A stretch of DNA of 64,000 bases from UBA7703 sp963667195 (GTDB lineage: Bacteria; Bacillota; Clostridia; Christensenellales; CAG-138). The stretch spans positions 1,364,001-1,428,000 of the forward strand of contig OY762962.1 of the NCBI GenBank assembly GCA_963667195.1, in the 5' to 3' direction. Within the stretch, counting starts at the first letter, position 1. Every line of letters begins with the position of its first letter. The position numbers were made by a program, and so were the translations under genes. The notes beneath the pieces were generated by a model that searched no databases, was not told the DNA's origin, and worked only from the letters and a program-made list of their open reading frames with translations. Below, piece by piece: positions 47,122 to 55,267 of this stretch.

Positions 47122-48402
47122 ATGCTGGACATCAAGCTCATTCGCACGCAGCCGGAGCTGGTAAAAGAGAACATCAAGAAGAAGTTTCAGTTTGACAAGC
47201 TCGTGCTTGTGGACGAAGTGGTGGCGCTGGACGCAGAGTATCGCGAGGCGCGCACCCGCGCGGACAACCTGCGCGCGCAGAGAAACTCGATTTCTAAATC
47301 CATCGGCTCCATGATGGCAAAAGGCCAGAAGGAAGAAGCCGAAGCCGCCAAGAAGCAGGTCAACGACATGGCGGACGAGATGGCGCGTCTGGAAGTTCGC
47401 GAGACCGAGTTGACCGCGGAAATCCGCAAGCGCATGCTCGTGATTCCGAACATCATCGACGAAAGTGTGCCGATCGGCAAGGACGACTCCGAGAATGTGG
47501 AGATTGAGCGCTTCGGTGAGCCTTTCGTACCGGAGTTTGAGATTCCCTACCATGTGGAGATCATGGAGAAGTTCAAGGGCATCGACTTAGACGCCGCCAG
47601 AAAGACCAGCGGTAACGGGTTTTACTACCTCTGCGGCGATATCGCGCTGCTGCAATCCGCCATCCTCGCCTACGCGCGGGATTTCATGGTGGATCGCGGC
47701 TTTACCTATTACATTCCTCCGTTCATGATCCGCAGCGGCGTGGTGGACGGCGTGATGAGCTTTAGCGAGATGGAAGGCATGATGTACAAGATCGAGGGAG
47801 AGGACCTCTACCTGATCGGCACCAGCGAACACTCGATGATTGGCAAGTTCATCGACACGTTCCTCGAAGAGAGCGAGCTGCCGCAGACGCTGACCAGCTA
47901 CTCGCCGTGCTTCCGCAAGGAAGTCGGCGCGCACGGCATCGAAGAGCGCGGCGTTTACCGCATCCATCAGTTTGAAAAGCAGGAGATGATCGTCGTCTGC
48001 AAACCCGAGGAGAGCATGACGTGGTTTAACACGCTGCTCAAGAACACGATCGATTTCTTCCGCACGCTGGATATCCCCGTGCGCTCGCTGGAGTGCTGCT
48101 CCGGCGACCTCGCCGACCTCAAGGTCAAGAGCATGGACGTCGAAGCGTGGTCTCCGCGCCAGAAGAAGTATTTCGAGGTGGGCAGCTGCTCGAATCTCGG
48201 CGATGCGCAGGCGCGCCGTCTCGGCATCCGCGTGAAGAACAAGGAGACGGGCAACTACTTCCCGCATACGCTCAATAACACGGTGGTGGCGCCTCCGCGC
48301 ATGCTGATCGCGTTCCTCGAAAACAATCTCCGCGCGGACGGCAGCATCGCGATTCCCGCGGCGCTGAGACCGTATTTCCGGAATAAGACGGAGATTCGGT
48401 AA
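47122..48402 (+). CDS. serS: Serine--tRNA ligase
   Basis: 426 residues. The N-terminal long coiled coil (residues about 30-100, with RADNLRAQRNSISKSIG) binds the tRNA variable arm. The class II core includes motif 2 CFRKEVGAHGIEERGVYRIHQFEKQE and motif 3 TVVAPPRMLIAFLENN. It ends with the common IPAALRPYF segment. RBS TAGGGGGATCGT. It is the second gene after argS. No convincing terminator was seen after the stop. Confidence 0.97.
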   Translation: MLDIKLIRTQPELVKENIKKKFQFDKLVLVDEVVALDAEYREARTRADNLRAQRNSISKSIGSMMAKGQKEEAEAAKKQVNDMADEMARLEVRETELTAEIRKRMLVIPNIIDESVPIGKDDSENVEIERFGEPFVPEFEIPYHVEIMEKFKGIDLDAARKTSGNGFYYLCGDIALLQSAILAYARDFMVDRGFTYYIPPFMIRSGVVDGVMSFSEMEGMMYKIEGEDLYLIGTSEHSMIGKFIDTFLEESELPQTLTSYSPCFRKEVGAHGIEERGVYRIHQFEKQEMIVVCKPEESMTWFNTLLKNTIDFFRTLDIPVRSLECCSGDLADLKVKSMDVEAWSPRQKKYFEVGSCSNLGDAQARRLGIRVKNKETGNYFPHTLNNTVVAPPRMLIAFLENNLRADGSIAIPAALRPYFRNKTEIR

Positions 48403-48751
48403 GGAGTTTTCTTTTCATCTTAGGCTAAAAAAAGAGAATTGAGCTATATGCCGATTCACGAAATAACAGCACTTTGTTAATGCTTAAGTTGGAAGTATTG
48501 TCAAAGTATCGATAGAGTTGTGATCGTAAGCCAAAGCAAGAAGCAATTTCCGCTAGAATTAGCAATTTAGCAAAACAACTATAGTTTGAAAAGAAGTTTG
48601 GCGGGATAGCTAGAAATCTGGATACCGTATTGGTGGGAAAAGCATCTCTTTGGCTTCGGTGAGTTAAGAAAAGCAATCAGAAAATAAGTAATATAGTTGT
48701 GAACTATTAAAATGCAACATTGTTGCTCTTAATAGCAACAGGCAAATACAA
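48403..48751. other. AT-rich intergenic stretch without a supportable gene
   Basis: About 350 bases after serS are AT-rich and contain no open frame with a ribosome site. The only structure seen is a small inverted repeat (TTGCT-N6-AGCAA) near 48722. The composition change marks the left edge of the 48.8-49.7 kb islet. Confidence 0.6.
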
Positions 48752-48779
48752 TTGCTTTGAGAAATCAACGTTTTATACT
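48752..48779 (+). promoter_or_regulatory. Predicted promoter of the zinc-ribbon/YbjQ-like pair
   Basis: TTGCTT (48752-48757), 16-base spacer, TATACT (48774-48779), about 30 bases before the first ATG. Confidence 0.5.
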
Positions 48780-48808
48780 TAAAAATCAAATGGTCAGGAG
48801 ATATCGAA

Positions 48809-49072
48809 ATGTTACAGTTTACATGTGAAAATTGCGGATCACATGAGTATATTGAAAAAGATGGATTTAGAATATGCCAATACTGTAAATCGAAATTCTC
48901 ATTAACCGTAGCTGGTATATCAACAAAAGAATGTAGCATAGCACTTGTTGATGATATTGAAATGCTTTTGAAGAAATGTCGTGATAATCCACAACATGCT
49001 CAACGATTTGCGAACCTAATTTTGGATATAGATCCCAGTAATAAAGAAGCCCTTAAATATTTGAGAAGATAG
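48809..49072 (+). CDS. Small zinc-ribbon protein
   Basis: 87 residues. The N-terminus has two CxxC pairs (CENCGS, then CQYCKS) forming a rubredoxin-like zinc ribbon, about residues 6-26. A helical tail (CSIALVDDIEMLLKKCRDN, QRFANLILDIDPSNKEALKYL) follows and resembles a half-TPR motif. The ATG has CAGGAGATATCGAA upstream. It is AT-rich and lies 11 bases before the YbjQ-like gene, so the two form a pair. Function unknown; a nucleic-acid or protein-binding adaptor would fit the layout. Confidence 0.68.
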   Translation: MLQFTCENCGSHEYIEKDGFRICQYCKSKFSLTVAGISTKECSIALVDDIEMLLKKCRDNPQHAQRFANLILDIDPSNKEALKYLRR

Positions 49073-49083
49073 GTGGCTAAACT

Positions 49084-49704
49084 ATGCAAATACCAAAAAT
49101 AGCAAAGCAATATCACGTAGACGAAACGAAACTCTTTTCTTTTTTATCAAAAGAAAAGCCCAAGGGATTCAAGATAGGGTTTTGGACGGACTATGTAGAA
49201 GATGGCGCAGATATAGATGCAATTATTGAAGCATTCAAACAATTTGAAGCGAATAAAGACACAAAAAAATCTAGTGCAGCTACAATAACTGAAGCTGAAA
49301 AGGAAAGACAAAAAGAGGCTGAGGACTTAAAAAGAAAAGCTTTAGCAAGCATGTTGATCACGTCCGGATTTAATTTCGATGGATATAAGATCACAAAATA
49401 TTCTGGCTACATTTCTGGGGATGACGCAATTAATGTTGATCGTGGATTTGCTGTTTTCGGAACAGGTGTAAATATCAAAGATAAGCTCATGGAATCACTA
49501 GTTACAATTCGGCGAAATGCTTTAGCGGAATTAAAAGAATCTGCCTATGCACTTGGATGCAACGCTGTTATTGGTGTGGATTTTGACTATTTAACTTTGG
49601 ATCCGCAAACGGCGAATATTAGAGGCGGCACTACATATCAACCATACGTATTTGGTGTTACAGCTAATGGCAATGCTGTTATAATAGAAAAAATAACCGA
49701 GTAG
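49084..49704 (+). CDS. YbjQ-like domain protein with N-terminal helical region
   Basis: 206 residues. Residues about 1-50 form a small KxAKQYHVDETKLFSFLSKE-like helical domain, possibly a DNA-binding-like fold. Residues about 65-85 are a highly charged helix. The C-terminal half (about 90-205) matches the YbjQ/heavy-metal-binding-domain (PF01906) pattern: TKYSGYISGDDAINVDRG, ELKESAYALGCNAVIGVDFDY and FGVTANGNAVIIEKI. That fold forms beta-rich pentamers and its ligand is unsettled. It is coupled to the zinc-ribbon gene. Composition is clearly more AT-rich than in the serS and WYL genes flanking the pair. Confidence 0.72.
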   Translation: MQIPKIAKQYHVDETKLFSFLSKEKPKGFKIGFWTDYVEDGADIDAIIEAFKQFEANKDTKKSSAATITEAEKERQKEAEDLKRKALASMLITSGFNFDGYKITKYSGYISGDDAINVDRGFAVFGTGVNIKDKLMESLVTIRRNALAELKESAYALGCNAVIGVDFDYLTLDPQTANIRGGTTYQPYVFGVTANGNAVIIEKITE

Positions 49705-49817
49705 TTTAGAATTTAAACCACTATGAAATGAATATCACTGATAACAGGTGTTTGGGTAACCGAATAGTAGTGCTAGGAACTACTCCCGCAGTTCCTTTTG
49801 TGTTTCTTGCGTGCAAA

Positions 49818-50750
49818 TCAATCTTTGTACAACGCAGCTATCGCTTCCGCTCTTTGCTTCATCTCAGCGCGGACGTGCGGAGGCTCGATGCATTCGCACT
49901 TGTCGCCGAAGCCGAGCAGGATGCTGTAATAATAGTCGTTTTCGATGAGCGGGTAGCGGACGCTATAATGATCGGCGCCGTCCGGTGTGATGTCCTCGCT
50001 GGCGATGTAGTCCAGTACCCGCTCCAGAATGGATTTGTGGATGCGGATGGTGATGGTGATTTGCCGAGTGGCGGCAGCGTCCGGAAAGTCCAGCTGCGGT
50101 TTCGGGTGCTCGCGCGGGACAAAGGTTTCCGCAAGCAGCTGCAAATTCGACATGCGGGAGAGCTTGAATAGGCGAAAATCGTTTCTGGTGTAACAGTACC
50201 CCTGCCAGTACCACTGGCTATTCTTCAGCACAAGCCGATACGGCTCGGCTGTTCGCGCGGTCTTGGTTCCATCGTGATTCAGGTATTCAAACGAGAGCAG
50301 CCGGTTCTCCAGCAAGGCTGTCTGGATGCGCTCCAGATTCGACTGCACATTTCGGTTGACCGTCCAAGGGCTCAGATCGATCAGCACCTGGCTGCTGCGA
50401 AGCTCGATGTCCTTCGCCTGACCCGCGGGAATAAAGCTCCTGACCTTCGCGAGCGCGTTGGCCAACTCGTCTCCGCGCATCATACCGGAGATACTGGAAA
50501 GCCCCATCAGGATCGCGGAGAGGTCGGCGGTCGAAAACACCTTGCGGTCGAGCTTGAATTGCGGCATAATCTCAAACCCGCCGTTCACGCCGGGTGTCGA
50601 GCGAACGGGAATACCCGCGAGATTGATGGCATCGATGTCGCGATAGATCGTGCGCGGGGACACCTCGAACTGCTCTGCGAGTTCATACGCTCTGATGCGC
50701 TCTTTTTCCAGCAGGATCAATATGATGCTGACGAGCCTGTCGATCTTCAT
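49818..50750 (-). CDS. WYL-domain transcriptional regulator (YafY-like)
   Basis: 310 residues. An N-terminal helix-turn-helix of the HTH_11 type (residues about 1-55: LILLEKERIRAYELAEQFEVSPRTIYRDIDAI) is followed by a WYL ligand-sensing domain (about 140-215, with PYRLVLKNSQWYWQGYCYTR and FRLFKLSRMSNL) and a WCX-like C-terminus. Such proteins usually bind DNA and switch in response to small ligands or nucleic acid. It is divergent from the isochorismatase-like gene, and their shared 113-base gap contains an inverted repeat at 50791-50816, so local control is likely. Confidence 0.88.
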   Translation of the reverse strand: MKIDRLVSIILILLEKERIRAYELAEQFEVSPRTIYRDIDAINLAGIPVRSTPGVNGGFEIMPQFKLDRKVFSTADLSAILMGLSSISGMMRGDELANALAKVRSFIPAGQAKDIELRSSQVLIDLSPWTVNRNVQSNLERIQTALLENRLLSFEYLNHDGTKTARTAEPYRLVLKNSQWYWQGYCYTRNDFRLFKLSRMSNLQLLAETFVPREHPKPQLDFPDAAATRQITITIRIHKSILERVLDYIASEDITPDGADHYSVRYPLIENDYYYSILLGFGDKCECIEPPHVRAEMKQRAEAIAALYKD

Positions 50751-50790
50751 GCGTCCGCCTCCCCGCGACTTTTTCTATATTGTAGCACGA

Positions 50791-50816
50791 ATTGTTGCCA
50801 CAAGGCTGTCAACAAT
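50791..50816. promoter_or_regulatory. Operator-like inverted repeat between the WYL regulator and the hydrolase
   Basis: ATTGTTG-N12-CAACAAT is a perfect 7-bp inverted repeat. An extended -10 for the regulator (TGCTACAAT on the minus strand, near 50780) and a TATAAT for the hydrolase (50824-50829) lie on either side of it, so one dimeric site could control both. Confidence 0.5.
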
Positions 50817-50863
50817 AGCGCGTTATAATCGAGACAAAGCGAAACGAAGTGTGAGGAAGCAGC

Positions 50864-51352
50864 ATGCAGAAGAAAGCGTTGGTCGTGATTGACCTTCAAA
50901 ACGACATCACGAAAAACTACAGGGAGATCATTGAAAACGTGAATCGCGCGATCGCTTGGGCGACAGCGCACGACATCCACGTCGTGTATATCCGCCACGA
51001 GAACTTGTCCGAAGGCACGCGGACGTTCAAACCCAACACGCGCGGATTCGAGCTGGTTCCGGAACTCAATATCATGTCCGGCAACATCTTCACCAAGAGC
51101 AAGGGAAACGCGCTGACCAGCGAAGCATTTGCCGAATTTATCCGCGCAAACGGGATCACGGAGTTCTATCTTGCGGGCGCGGACGCCACCGCCTGCGTGA
51201 AGGCGACGAGCTACAACATGCGCCTGAGCCAATATACCGTGCATGTGCTGAAGGACTGCATCACGAGCTACGACAAGCGCAAGATCGACGAAATGCTGCG
51301 CTATTACGAGAGCAGGGGCTGCGAAATCCTCTCGCTGAACGATCTCGCGTGA
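50864..51352 (+). CDS. Isochorismatase-family cysteine hydrolase
   Basis: 162 residues. The catalytic triad of the family is readable: Asp10 (LVVIDLQND), Lys78 (IFTKSKGN) and Cys111 (AGADATACVKAT). Nicotinamidase-like hydrolases of this fold cut amide or ether bonds in small molecules; the non-canonical loops here do not point to one substrate. The ATG has GAGGAAGCAGC upstream. It diverges from a WYL regulator, which probably controls it. A bidirectional terminator follows. Confidence 0.85.
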   Translation: MQKKALVVIDLQNDITKNYREIIENVNRAIAWATAHDIHVVYIRHENLSEGTRTFKPNTRGFELVPELNIMSGNIFTKSKGNALTSEAFAEFIRANGITEFYLAGADATACVKATSYNMRLSQYTVHVLKDCITSYDKRKIDEMLRYYESRGCEILSLNDLA

Positions 51353-51363
51353 TGCGAGTGTAT

Positions 51364-51396
51364 AAAAAAAGGAACCGCATGAGCGGTTCCTTTTTG
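51364..51396. terminator. Bidirectional terminator
   Basis: AAAAAGGAACCGC-ATGA-GCGGTTCCTTTTT, a 13-bp stem with a four-base loop, lies between convergent genes (hydrolase and the 307-residue membrane protein). Confidence 0.88.
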
Positions 51397-51412
51397 AGTG
51401 ACGTTCGTGAGA

Positions 51413-52336
51413 TTAGCCCGCGGGTTGCTCCGTTGCGGTATCGGTGGTCGTGGTGCCGGCTGCTTCGTCAAGCTTCGCCTGTGCGCCGCCCGCGCAGACA
51501 TCGCACGGGTCCCAGCGGTTCGCTGCAAACGCGTCGTCCAGCGTGCCCGCAAAGAGTGTGCCGCCTTCGGCTGCCGGCGTCTTGTCCTTGATGTACGGGC
51601 AATTGCGGTCAAAGTGGTAGCTCTGGCCAAACTTCGTCCAGTAGACCTCGCCGACGGCTTCCGCCTGCGCTTCCTGCTGCATCTGCTGCACCTGCGCTTC
51701 ACTCGGCTGGTGATAGTCCACCGAGGCCGCGCCCGCGCCGACGAACAGCGCCGCGAGGAGGGCAAGCAGGATGGTCTTGGTCTTCTTATTGAGCTTGTCG
51801 GACTTCGCGAGCAGGAAGATGCCGATCGGCAGGAAGCAGATCAGCACCATGATCACGCCAAGCTGGTGCCAGAGCGTACGCACGAGCTTGCTGTCCGAAA
51901 GATTCGGGCGGATGTGGTTTGCCTTTTTCCAAAGCTGCGCCGCGATGATGCAGAAGATCGCGTCGAGAATCAGCGCGCCGACGAGAAGCTGCATTTCAAT
52001 ATCCGCAAACGTCAGCGCATGATTACGCATAGCATAGCTAAACGCGAAGAACGCGCCGACTTCCGCGGCAAGCGCGAGCACCCAAAGGATGATGGCGCCG
52101 ATGCGCAAACCCTTGACGGAACCCTTGCCGCCGGAAGCGGGGGCTTCCTCGACTGTGTCGTTCTTGTTGCCCAGCACTTCCTCAATCGTTTCCGGCTGTG
52201 CGGGCGCCTTTTTCGGCGCGGCCTTGGCGGGGGCGGACTTGCTGGCAGGTGCTTTTGACTGCGCTGCCTTTTTCGCGGCTGCGGCGCGTTTTGCGGCTTC
52301 CGCCTTTGCCGCGTCGGACACAGGTTTCTTCTCCAT
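51413..52336 (-). CDS. Membrane protein with C-terminal Cys/His surface domain
   Basis: 307 residues. The N-terminal 70 residues are Lys/Ala/Pro-rich and low in complexity (KRAAAAKKAAQSKAPASK). Four hydrophobic helices follow, at about 77-98, 110-132, 151-172 and 182-203. The C-terminal domain has the motif VYWTKFGQSYHFDRNCPYI and a final DPCDVC. This is a recurring clostridial pattern in which the Cys and His residues may bind metal, reminiscent of the Ada-type Cys cluster. Function unknown. The gene stands alone between terminators. Confidence 0.68.
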   Translation of the reverse strand: MEKKPVSDAAKAEAAKRAAAAKKAAQSKAPASKSAPAKAAPKKAPAQPETIEEVLGNKNDTVEEAPASGGKGSVKGLRIGAIILWVLALAAEVGAFFAFSYAMRNHALTFADIEMQLLVGALILDAIFCIIAAQLWKKANHIRPNLSDSKLVRTLWHQLGVIMVLICFLPIGIFLLAKSDKLNKKTKTILLALLAALFVGAGAASVDYHQPSEAQVQQMQQEAQAEAVGEVYWTKFGQSYHFDRNCPYIKDKTPAAEGGTLFAGTLDDAFAANRWDPCDVCAGGAQAKLDEAAGTTTTDTATEQPAG

Positions 52337-52453
52337 AGACTACCTCCACGATTCAAACTAGTAATTGATTACAGTATAACAATAACAAAAATCGTTTGCA
52401 AGAACTCCACAAACACCAAAGCAGAATCTCTGGCGCAAGCGTATCGCGACTGC

Positions 52454-52459
52454 TATAAT
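52454..52459 (+). promoter_or_regulatory. Extended -10 promoter element of the iron-containing alcohol dehydrogenase gene
   Basis: TATAAT with a preceding TG (TGCTATAAT), about 100 bases before the start. The -35 region is weak. Confidence 0.4.
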
Positions 52460-52560
52460 AGTAACGCACCGCACGCAAAGTCCAATTTCACGTGGATGAT
52501 CTTGCATAGCTGTGCGCACATATTTTTAGGACAGATCGATAGTAGGAGCGAAACCACCAT

Positions 52561-53742
52561 ATGTTGAATTTTGAATTTTACTCTCCGACGCGCCTTGTTG
52601 TAGGCAAGGGAACGGCGGATCAAATCGGCGCCCAGATTGCGCCGCTGGCGAAGAAGGTGCTCGTGCACTACGGCAGCGACCGCGTGGTCAAGGATGGCCT
52701 GCTCAAGCGCGTCACCGACTCGCTGAGCGCCGCAGGAGTATCGTATGTGACCCTCGGCGGCGTGATTCCGAATCCGGACGTCGAGCTGGTACGCGCGGGC
52801 ATCAAGCTTGCGAAAGCGGAGAATGTCGAGCTTGTGCTCTGCATCGGCGGCGGCTCGGTCATCGATTCCGGCAAGGGCATCGCGCTGGGACTCAAAAACC
52901 CCGACCTCGATATCTGGGACGTGTATGAAAAACAGCTGGAAACCAAGGGCTCATACCCCGTTGCGTGCCTGTTGACCTTCCCCGCCGCGGGATCGGAGGC
53001 CAGCAACAGCACGGTGTTGAGCAACTACACGAAGCAGAAAAAATGCGGCTATAACCGCGAATGGAATCGTCCCGTTGTCTCCGTGATCGATCCCACGCTG
53101 TTTGAGAGCATTCCGAAGTTTCAGATTGCGGCTGGCGTTGCGGACATGATGAGCCACATCTTCGAGCGGTATTTTTCGAACACCGAGCACACGGAGCTTT
53201 CGGACGCGCTGAGCGAGGCGACGCTGAGAACCCTGCTCACGTTCGGCGAAAAGGTGGTCAAAGACCCGACGGACTATGATTCTTGGTGCCAGGTTGCGCT
53301 CTCCGGCACGATTGCGCACAACAATATGCTTGGCGTAGGCCGTGAGCAGGACTGGGCCTGCCACAAGCTCGACCACGAGCTGACCGCGCGCTTCGGCGTG
53401 ACGCACGGCGCGGGTCTTGCGGTGCTCACGCCCGCTTGGATGCGCTATGTCTGGCGCGTGAATCCCAAGCGCTTCTACGATTTCGCCGTGCGCATCATGG
53501 GGCAGGAGGATCAGCCCAAGGCGGTTGCGGCGACGATCGAGAGCGGCGTTTCCGCGCTGGAGACGTTCTACTCGCGGCTGGGGCTGCCCAGCAGGCTCGT
53601 CAAGCTCGGCGTCGATCCCGCGCAGATTGCGGACATGGCGCGGGTGGTCACACACGCGCCGGACGGTACCGATCGTCCCGTCGGGGGCTTGAAGAAGATC
53701 TACGAGGCTGACGCGAAAGCGATCTACGAAAAAGCGATTTAA
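52561..53742 (+). CDS. Iron-containing alcohol dehydrogenase (butanol dehydrogenase type)
   Basis: 393 residues, normal for the family. The N-terminal nucleotide domain includes CIGGGSVIDSGKG (residues 94-106). Metal ligands are Asp195 (AGVADMMSH), His199, His268 (ACHKLDH) and His282 (FGVTHGAG), the classic positions for the iron or zinc of group III alcohol dehydrogenases. Overall pattern matches BDH/YqhD-like NAD(P)H-dependent butanol or aldehyde reductases. It would reduce fermentation aldehydes to alcohols; direct assignment to one substrate is not possible. The ATG sits behind a GTAGGAGCGAAACC site, and a strong terminator follows. Confidence 0.93.
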   Translation: MLNFEFYSPTRLVVGKGTADQIGAQIAPLAKKVLVHYGSDRVVKDGLLKRVTDSLSAAGVSYVTLGGVIPNPDVELVRAGIKLAKAENVELVLCIGGGSVIDSGKGIALGLKNPDLDIWDVYEKQLETKGSYPVACLLTFPAAGSEASNSTVLSNYTKQKKCGYNREWNRPVVSVIDPTLFESIPKFQIAAGVADMMSHIFERYFSNTEHTELSDALSEATLRTLLTFGEKVVKDPTDYDSWCQVALSGTIAHNNMLGVGREQDWACHKLDHELTARFGVTHGAGLAVLTPAWMRYVWRVNPKRFYDFAVRIMGQEDQPKAVAATIESGVSALETFYSRLGLPSRLVKLGVDPAQIADMARVVTHAPDGTDRPVGGLKKIYEADAKAIYEKAI

Positions 53743-53750
53743 TCCAAAAC

Positions 53751-53781
53751 ACAAAAGAGAGGCTTTCGCCTCTCTTTTTTA
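53751..53781. terminator. Bidirectional terminator between the alcohol dehydrogenase and pepV
   Basis: An 11-bp stem (AAAAGAGAGGC / GCCTCTCTTTT) with a four-base loop and T tracts on both strands. Confidence 0.88.
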
Positions 53782-53793
53782 CGTGAAATCCGA

Positions 53794-55131
53794 TTATTTC
53801 CCCGCCAGACGCTTGATCGCCTCGGCGATGAGCTTCGTGTCGAAGCGGACGCTCTCGACCGGGCAGGATTCGTCCGGCATGTGCGCCTGCGCGGCTTCGC
53901 CTTCCGGCTCCACGCCGAACGCGACCGCGTTGTCAAACGAACGAGCATACGTGCCGCCGCCGATGGAGAGCGGCTTTGCCTTCTTGCCGGTGGCCTCGCT
54001 GTAGATATCCAGAAGCGTGTTCACCAGCTCGCAGTTGGGATCGATATAGTGTCCCTTGGAGATCTTTTCGTGAACGCGGGTAAAGCCGATCTGCGCAAAC
54101 TTTTCGTCCTCCGTCGCGAGCAGTTGCTCCGGCGAAACGCTGAAGGGGAAGCGGCAGTCCAGCGTGATGGTAACGGAATCCTCCGTCCATTCGATCATGT
54201 TGGGAGAGAGCGTCAGCCTGCCGGAATCGTCCGTGATGTCGAGGCCGAAGGCTTCGCCGTGCTGGTCAAACGCGAGCAGCGCCGCAAGAGACGACGCGGT
54301 TGCGAGGTCTTCCGCGTTCAGCGGCTGCTCTTTCAGCGCGTCGAGCAGCGCCAGAAGTGCGTTCTGCGCGTCCTGCGGGGTGGAGGCGTGGCCTGCGCGG
54401 CCGACCGCGCGGAGATCGCCTTCGTCGTTGCCACTCAGCAGCATGCCGTGCTTGGCTTCCACGGGTTCGGGCGTGAATGGCAGATATGCCACCGCCTCGC
54501 CGGGGATGACGTTCGGCGCGGTGCCGCAGGAGATGCGAACCTCGCTGCCCGTGAGTTTCTTCGTATACGTGGTCTGTCCGATGTTCTTTTCGGAGTTGAT
54601 GACCGGATACTGCCCGTCCGGCGTGAAGGCCAGCGTGGGGTTCGGTTCGGTCTTCTTATAGCGATCGACGCAGCTCCAGCCGCGCTCTTCGTCGCAGCCG
54701 AGGAAGATGCGCACGCGGCGCTTGAGCGGAATGCCCGCCTCTTTGATCGCGCGGAGGGCGTAGAGCGAGGAGATCGCGGGGCCTTTGTCGTCCATCACGC
54801 CGCGACCGATCAGGCGGCCGTCCTTCTGCGTGAGGGTAAAGGGATCGCTTGTCCAGCCGTTGCCGGTAGGCACGACGTCCAGATGCGCCATGATCATGAG
54901 CATCTCGTCGCCTTCGCCGTAGTCGATCACGCCGCAGTAGCCGTCGAGCGAGCGGGCGGAAAAGCCCATTTCCCGCGCAAGATCGAGGGTATAGGTCAGC
55001 GCGTTGTGGATATGCCGTCCAAGCGGCATGCCCTCTTCCGGCTCGCCCTGGGAAACGCTCGGAAACGAAATGAGCTTGCCGAGCGAGGAAAGCTGCTCTT
55101 CAAAGTGCTGGTCGATCAGAGATTTATACAT
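53794..55131 (-). CDS. pepV: Dipeptidase PepV (M20 family)
   Basis: 445 residues from the ATG at 55129-55131, which has GGAGGCAAAAG upstream; a longer frame to 55218 lacks a site. M20 metal residues visible: His83 and Asp85 (MAHLDVVPTG), Asp114/Asp115 (GRGVMDDKGP) and Glu148/Glu149 (GCDEERGW). The lid domain then follows, with GRAGHASTPQDAQNALL as the dimer-linked histidine region. The C-terminal SIGGGTYARSFDNAVAFG is a hallmark of PepV and its Sapep relatives. It hydrolyses dipeptides, mainly with a hydrophobic residue, in the cytosol. It shares a terminator with the alcohol dehydrogenase. Confidence 0.94.
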   Translation of the reverse strand: MYKSLIDQHFEEQLSSLGKLISFPSVSQGEPEEGMPLGRHIHNALTYTLDLAREMGFSARSLDGYCGVIDYGEGDEMLMIMAHLDVVPTGNGWTSDPFTLTQKDGRLIGRGVMDDKGPAISSLYALRAIKEAGIPLKRRVRIFLGCDEERGWSCVDRYKKTEPNPTLAFTPDGQYPVINSEKNIGQTTYTKKLTGSEVRISCGTAPNVIPGEAVAYLPFTPEPVEAKHGMLLSGNDEGDLRAVGRAGHASTPQDAQNALLALLDALKEQPLNAEDLATASSLAALLAFDQHGEAFGLDITDDSGRLTLSPNMIEWTEDSVTITLDCRFPFSVSPEQLLATEDEKFAQIGFTRVHEKISKGHYIDPNCELVNTLLDIYSEATGKKAKPLSIGGGTYARSFDNAVAFGVEPEGEAAQAHMPDESCPVESVRFDTKLIAEAIKRLAGK

Positions 55132-55267
55132 CTTTTGCCTCCATATACATGCGCAGGTCTGCGCGAATACGCTGCCATTATCATACCCATCAGGCGAAAA
55201 AAAAGCAAGCCGAGGCAAGCCAACGTGGGTGAGTCAGGGTCAGTATTATCCTTGTTTTGATAAATAA

